Positions 63,925 through 64,000 of a stretch of DNA of 64,000 bases are shown here, piece after piece. The stretch lies in contig NZ_CP049888.1 of NCBI RefSeq assembly GCF_011304355.1, forward strand, positions 62,001 to 126,000, read 5' to 3'. The first letter of the stretch is position 1, and every line of letters begins with the position of its first letter. The translations under genes and the position numbers were made by a program. Under the pieces are notes generated by a model. That model made no database searches. It saw only the letters and a program-made list of their open reading frames with translations, and had not been told where the DNA came from. The DNA is from Weissella coleopterorum (GTDB taxonomy: Bacteria; Bacillota; Bacilli; Lactobacillales; Lactobacillaceae).

Positions 63925-64000
63925 TTATTCTAGCTCAGCTAGCACTTCAAGCAGCTCTTTTCTTTGAATCCCAAACATTTGAATTCGTTTCATAAATTGT
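63925..64000 (-). CDS. rnmV: ribonuclease M5, C-terminal end (partial)
   Basis: Twenty-four codons before a TAA stop read Q-F-M-K-R-I-Q-M-F-G-I-Q-R-K-E-L-L-E and so on, matching the C-terminus of RNase M5 proteins (K-R-L-x-M-F-G-I). RNase M5 matures 5S rRNA, and its gene normally precedes rsmA as here. The remainder lies beyond the right edge. Confidence 0.8.
   Translation of the reverse strand, partial: QFMKRIQMFGIQRKELLEVLAELE

Overview
The window looks like the chromosome of a low-GC lactic acid bacterium, most likely Weissella or a close relative in the Leuconostoc/Weissella branch of Lactobacillaceae. This is inferred from the AT-rich base composition, the complete arginine deiminase cluster (arcA-arcB-arcD-arcC), veg beside rsmA/rnmV, and lactobacillus-type wall hydrolases and secreted proteins. 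No rRNA gene is present to fix the species.

Positions 1 to about 18.1 kb form the conjugation module of an integrative and conjugative element, or an integrated plasmid, read entirely on the minus strand. The genes, in transcription order, are an XRE regulator, a 780-base non-coding structured leader, two unknown proteins, a small wall-anchored-like protein, TcpC, TcpD, TcpE, a thioester-domain surface adhesin, an embedded MNT/HepT toxin-antitoxin pair, several membrane proteins, a VirB6/TcpH-like channel protein, a lysozyme-like/CHAP wall hydrolase, a membrane-tethered thioredoxin-like protein, a VirB4-like ATPase and a TcpA/FtsK-type coupling ATPase. No integrase or relaxase is inside the window. 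Five intrinsic terminators sit within this gene string and a sixth precedes the XRE gene, which suggests an antitermination mechanism.

From 18.5 to 32.5 kb there are ordinary chromosomal genes: a CbpB-like c-di-AMP binding protein, DUF805, thioredoxin, a Na+/H+ antiporter broken by a one-base frameshift, a two-component system, a PC4-like protein, asparaginase, PgpA, an aquaporin, NnrE, an FAD-dependent protein with a frameshifted C-terminus, an M29 aminopeptidase and tRNA-Lys(CTT).

From 32.8 to 37.5 kb, two convergent wall hydrolases (a GH73 glucosaminidase and an amidase) share the same six SH3-like repeats, encoded by a 1,378-bp inverted repeat around a 526-bp spacer. From 37.5 to 47.2 kb lies a cell-surface glycan region with three polyprenyl-phosphate-type GT2 glycosyltransferases, two large multi-membrane GT-C-like proteins and a CDP-glycerol-transferase-like protein. 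A 1-kb gene-poor stretch follows, holding a small membrane ORF and the HTH remnant of a PucR-type regulator.

From 49 to 54 kb is the arc operon, with a promoter whose -35 box overlaps a cre-like site. The right end carries YihY, UppP, a DUF1700/DUF4097 pair, an LCP protein, thyA with dCMP deaminase, veg, a CorC/CNNM-type protein, rsmA and the 3' end of rnmV.

Caveat: two genes are broken by one-base deficits in G/C homopolymers (22041-22046 and 30989-30993). This may be real mutation or a consensus error.
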